53,607 bases of DNA, from NCBI GenBank assembly GCA_026391715.1, contig JAPLDO010000223.1, positions 1 to 53,607 on the forward strand. The letters run 5' to 3'. The notes beneath the pieces were generated by a model. The model was not told the DNA's origin. It worked only from the letters and a program-made list of their open reading frames with translations, and searched no databases. Origin of the DNA: Bacteroidota bacterium. GTDB taxonomy: Bacteria > Bacteroidota > Bacteroidia > Bacteroidales > FEN-979. Positions 50,081-53,607 of this stretch are shown here, piece by piece; positions within the stretch are counted from its first letter, which is position 1, and every line of letters starts with the position of its first letter. The translations under genes were made by a program, and so were the position numbers.

Positions 50081-53000
50081 ATGAAAACGCTATCTTTTCT
50101 GTTCATCTCATGTTTGTTCACATATTCAATCAGCGCTCAAAATGCGCCTTTGGACCCCAGTAAACAAATTAATGTTTATGTAAGCTCTACTACCACTCAA
50201 ACTAACACCGACATTTTACGGCAGGCTTCATTCAACCAACAGATCATTGGAATTCAAGTTGTAACTGCCGGGAATTTAAACCCGGATATTGTGAGTTCGT
50301 TTACCATGAATACTAACGGATCAACAAACGCCAGCGATATTGTTGCCGCAAAAGTTTATTATACAGGAACAAACGGCACATTTACCGCAACCAACCAGTT
50401 TGGGACAATCTGCTTAACTCCGGCTGGTTCTTTTTCAATTGCGGGTTCACAGGTTTTGGCTGAAGGAACTAATTATTTCTGGCTTACTTATGATATTTCA
50501 TTAAACGCTGCCCATAATGATTTAATTGATGCAGAATGTAATTCAATCATTGTAAATGACACAGTAAAAACTCCGGCGATTGTGGCGCCGGAGGGTTTCA
50601 GAACAATAAAAGCAGCTCTCACCGGCGCGGTAACCGTTGGTTCAACCGGCGACTATCCAACAATCACAGGCGCAGGAGGCGTGTTTGAAGCAATAAATAT
50701 TGGAGGTTTGAAAGGAAATACAACTGTTCTGATTGTATCAAATACCTTAGAAACCGGTATGGTAGCATTATCGCAATGGTATGAAGCCGGAGGTTCAGAT
50801 TTTACCCTGACGATTCAGCCGGACGCCGCTGTGGAAAGAGTAGTTTCGGGCAGTTTTGCTGGAGGACTTCTCCGGTTATCCGGCGCCGATCGCGTTACGA
50901 TTGACGGACGATACAATAATGCCGGAAAATACCTCGCCATTGCCAACACAGCAACATCGGGAACCATCGCTGCAATACAACTCATTGGAACCGTAGCAGG
51001 AATGGGATGCGCAGATATTCTGATCAGGAATTGCAGGGTAAGCGCCGGTCACAACGGAAATGGTTCCTACGCCATTACTTTGGGTGGTACAACAGTTGGA
51101 TCGGCTGGATACGATCACGACCAGGTTGCAATTCAGAATTGTGTTCTTTCCAAAGCCGGATATGGCATCTATTCGCGAGGCAGCGCTACCGGGATATACG
51201 ATAACCTTGTTATCTCCGGCGACTCTGTTGGCTCTGTGATTCCTGGGAATGAGGTAAAACTATGTGGAATATATCTTCAGCAATGTGCCACCGCGATGGT
51301 TTCGGGCAACACGGTATTTAATATCGTCAATGGCTCATCCGAACCGAAAGGAATCCAACTCTCTGCCGGCTGCATAAATTCAACTGTTTCCGGGAATATG
51401 GTTACAGCGGTGAAATATACTGGAGCCTTCACTTATGGCGGTTCCGGGATCTATATCAATCCTGGATATTTGACTGCTAATATTTCAATCGCCAACAACA
51501 TTATAACTGATATTTCAGGGGTTGGCAGTATGAACCTTGCTATTGCCGGAATCCGGATCGAAAACGGCGCCGGTATCGCGCTTTACTACAATTCGGTAAA
51601 TCTTGCAGGCAATGTAAGTCATGCAACAACCGGCGATATGAGCGCGGCAGTTTATATTGGCGGCTCGGCGGCAGAAATAATTCTGAAAAACAACATCTTC
51701 AGAAATTCTATCGTGAATACCGCTGCCAGCGCGCTATCTTATGCGATATATTCAAATATGCCTGGCTATGGCTTTTCCACGATAGATTACAACGACTATT
51801 TTGCCGGCGGTTCCCAGGGGCGACTGGGTTATTGTGATTATACAAATGCGAACACTATTTCCCAATGGAAAACGGCAACTTCGCAGGACGTCCATTCAAT
51901 CGGCGACGACCCGTTGTTTGCCACCATGACCGATCTCCACTTCGATTATGCCTCGCCTGCGCGGTTTGCAGCCGCACCAATTATTGGAATTACAACTGAT
52001 TTCGAGAATGTCATCCGCAATGATTCAACACCTTCAATAGGCGCTCTTGAAACGCCGCGAGACAGCCAGGGACCTGAAATCACCTATTCAAAATTGCAAA
52101 ATACAGCAACGCTGACTCAACGAACTCTGATAGGAACAATAACTGATGCGACAGGCGTTCCAGTATCTGGTCCCGGTTTGCCCGTTTTATATTGGAACAT
52201 CAACCATGGAACCTGGAATGCCTCTGTCAGCGAACATACTGGCGACAGCAGCTACCAGTTTACTTTCGGGTTTGGCGTTTCTATTTCCGACAGCGTATTT
52301 TATTTCATTGCAGCTCAGGATACCTATTCTATGCCCAGCGTAGGCGTCTTTCCTTCTGCCGGGGCGGCGGGGTTCAGCGCCAATCCGCCGGCTTGCTCTG
52401 CAAAGCCAGCCAATCCTGACGTTTATAAAGTTGTGGCAGGGCTCAACGGTATTCTAACGGTAGGAATTGGCGGCAATTACCCAAACCTTACCGGAACCGG
52501 AGGACTGTTTGAAACTGTTAACAATAACCTTCTGAATGGGAACGTTGACGCCAGGGTCATATCCGACCTCACTGAACCGGGAACCTGGCAACTTTATAGC
52601 TGGCTGGAGGAGGGCGCCGGTTCTTATTCGCTAACCATCAATCCTGACGGAACTACTGAACGACTAATCTCCGGGAATGTTGACAAGGGTCTCATAACTC
52701 TCAACGGCGCTAAACGTGTCACCATCTCCGGCGCCGCCGGCGATACAACTTCCCGGTACTTCAGGATTCGCAATACCAACAACAGCTACCCTGTAATCCA
52801 TTTCCTCAACGGCGCCCAAAACAATACTGTCCGCAACTGCCATATCGAGTCGGAGCTATTGGGAATCGCTTTCGGCGCGTCAATTGTATTCTCAGGAAAT
52901 TCCCATAACCAAATCATTTTTAACGCTATTCATAACCGCACCGACACAACCGACATTCAATTCTACGGAATCTATTCCCTTGGAACCACGGCAAATCCCA

Positions 53001-53607
53001 ATCATTCGAATATCATCAGAGGAAATGAAATATCCAATTACAGTTCAACAGGCATTAATATAACCGGTATCGGCAACGGCGGCGAATGGGTAATCGCAGG
53101 AAACAGCTTTTTTAATAATCTGGAGCCTCCGCAGCCAACTCTTCAGCGGGGCATTAATTTTGTACCGGGCGGGTTGTCGCACGAAAACCATATTACCGGA
53201 AATTATATTTGGGGACAATCGCCCCAATGCGGTGGTAATTACTGGAATAATTCAGGAAGCGCAGGTTTCTCAGGAATTTCCATCAATGCAGGATCGGCAA
53301 ATAATTACATACAGAATAATACGATTTCTAATATTTTTTTATCTGATACAACCACAGGCAGCTTTTATGGGATAGTAGTCGAGGATGGCTGGTGTTCGGT
53401 GACAAACAATATCATCGGTAACGCTGATACTGCCAAATCAATCAGAAACGCAGCCGCTATTGGTTCTGTTGAAGGAATAAGCATCCGGTCAGCCACAAGT
53501 ACCTGCAACGTATCCGGGAATATGATTATGAATTTTATTTTCACTGCCCCTTCAGGAAATCCGGAAACGACCGGAATTTTTATCAACAGCGCCAATGCAA
53601 CAAAAAA
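50081..53607 (+). CDS. Giant secreted BNR_assoc_N/beta-helix surface protein (3' end beyond window)
   Basis: The frame is open from ATG 50081 to the window end (at least 1175 codons, no stop found on reading it through). A signal peptide ends ...FTYSISAQ at about residue 20. Residues about 28-165 match the BNR-repeat-associated N-terminal domain (KVYYTGTNGTF, EGTNYFWLTYDIS). From about 180 the protein is Gly/Asn/Thr-rich with parallel beta-helix repeats (SGNTVFNIV, IANNIITDIS, LKNNIFRNS). A second module starting at about 790 repeats the opening of the first: TVGSTGDYPTITGAGGVFE versus TVGIGGNYPNLTGTGGLFE. Likely an exported adhesin or glycan-related protein. A type IX sorting domain would be expected at the unseen C-terminus. 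Confidence 0.85.
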   Translation, partial: MKTLSFLFISCLFTYSISAQNAPLDPSKQINVYVSSTTTQTNTDILRQASFNQQIIGIQVVTAGNLNPDIVSSFTMNTNGSTNASDIVAAKVYYTGTNGTFTATNQFGTICLTPAGSFSIAGSQVLAEGTNYFWLTYDISLNAAHNDLIDAECNSIIVNDTVKTPAIVAPEGFRTIKAALTGAVTVGSTGDYPTITGAGGVFEAINIGGLKGNTTVLIVSNTLETGMVALSQWYEAGGSDFTLTIQPDAAVERVVSGSFAGGLLRLSGADRVTIDGRYNNAGKYLAIANTATSGTIAAIQLIGTVAGMGCADILIRNCRVSAGHNGNGSYAITLGGTTVGSAGYDHDQVAIQNCVLSKAGYGIYSRGSATGIYDNLVISGDSVGSVIPGNEVKLCGIYLQQCATAMVSGNTVFNIVNGSSEPKGIQLSAGCINSTVSGNMVTAVKYTGAFTYGGSGIYINPGYLTANISIANNIITDISGVGSMNLAIAGIRIENGAGIALYYNSVNLAGNVSHATTGDMSAAVYIGGSAAEIILKNNIFRNSIVNTAASALSYAIYSNMPGYGFSTIDYNDYFAGGSQGRLGYCDYTNANTISQWKTATSQDVHSIGDDPLFATMTDLHFDYASPARFAAAPIIGITTDFENVIRNDSTPSIGALETPRDSQGPEITYSKLQNTATLTQRTLIGTITDATGVPVSGPGLPVLYWNINHGTWNASVSEHTGDSSYQFTFGFGVSISDSVFYFIAAQDTYSMPSVGVFPSAGAAGFSANPPACSAKPANPDVYKVVAGLNGILTVGIGGNYPNLTGTGGLFETVNNNLLNGNVDARVISDLTEPGTWQLYSWLEEGAGSYSLTINPDGTTERLISGNVDKGLITLNGAKRVTISGAAGDTTSRYFRIRNTNNSYPVIHFLNGAQNNTVRNCHIESELLGIAFGASIVFSGNSHNQIIFNAIHNRTDTTDIQFYGIYSLGTTANPNHSNIIRGNEISNYSSTGINITGIGNGGEWVIAGNSFFNNLEPPQPTLQRGINFVPGGLSHENHITGNYIWGQSPQCGGNYWNNSGSAGFSGISINAGSANNYIQNNTISNIFLSDTTTGSFYGIVVEDGWCSVTNNIIGNADTAKSIRNAAAIGSVEGISIRSATSTCNVSGNMIMNFIFTAPSGNPETTGIFINSANATK

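Overview
This is a stretch of chromosome from a member of the Bacteroidota, most likely a free-living or uncultured Bacteroidales-like lineage. The evidence is gene content and promoters: SusC-free but typical Bacteroidota families (DPP IV, GldI-like and FKBP lipoproteins, NigD-free PepSY-like protein, DUF6580 membrane protein, BNR_assoc_N/beta-helix surface protein), almost no Shine-Dalgarno sequences, and at least seventeen copies of the Bacteroidota -7 promoter box TAnnTTTG directly upstream of genes on both strands. There is no rRNA, CRISPR array, insertion sequence or prophage. Most of the window is vertically inherited chromosome with one accessory biosynthetic operon and an accessory surface protein at the right end.

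Layout. 1-4.4 kb (minus strand): translation and transcription block rpsU, xerC, hpf, then tRNA-Thr(TGT), tRNA-Tyr, tRNA-Gly, tRNA-Thr(GGT), tuf, tRNA-Trp, secE, nusG, the classic tRNA-tufB-secE-nusG order. 4.5-7.1 kb: a secreted dipeptidyl peptidase IV and tRNA-Val with a terminator. 7.2-10.6 kb: a P-type cation ATPase followed by a lone CheB methylesterase domain. 11-16.2 kb: a three-gene RND efflux operon whose adaptor lacks the usual helical hairpin. 16.3-19.8 kb: PepSY-like protein, cbpA/cbpM chaperone pair, outer-membrane protein, nhaA. 19.8-25.5 kb: lplA, a lipid A-type acyltransferase, and an aconitase/IPM dehydratase-like, HD-like, isocitrate dehydrogenase-like cluster. 25.6-28.8 kb: CCA-adding enzyme, a pRiA4b ORF-3-like protein, miaA. 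28.8-29.5 kb: a 650-bp gene-free stretch with four copies of a dyad, followed by an HTH regulator. 29.9-33.3 kb: ndk, DHH phosphoesterase, gldI-like and triple-FKBP lipoproteins. 33.3-40.3 kb: uvrB, an EEP-family protein, two rhomboids, mutL. 40.3-42.6 kb: DUF6580 membrane protein and an amidohydrolase.

42.6-49.9 kb (minus strand) is the most interesting part: seven tightly packed genes behind one good promoter, encoding a conserved 595-aa protein of unknown function, an O-methyltransferase, an HTH-like protein, a BtrH-like acyltransferase, an acyl carrier protein, a PAPS-type sulfotransferase and a PaaK-like acyl-activating enzyme. There is no ketosynthase or condensation domain. I read it as a compact carrier-protein pathway making a methylated and/or sulfated acyl conjugate. 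I do not recognise the product.

50.1-53.6 kb holds the 5' part (at least 1175 codons, no stop before the window end) of a giant secreted protein with a BNR_assoc_N domain and duplicated beta-helix modules.

A second theme is intergenic repeats. Degenerate 8-bp-period repeats, often folding into long hairpins, and a two-hairpin element with differing stems lie at gene ends, and several supply the stop codon of the adjacent gene.
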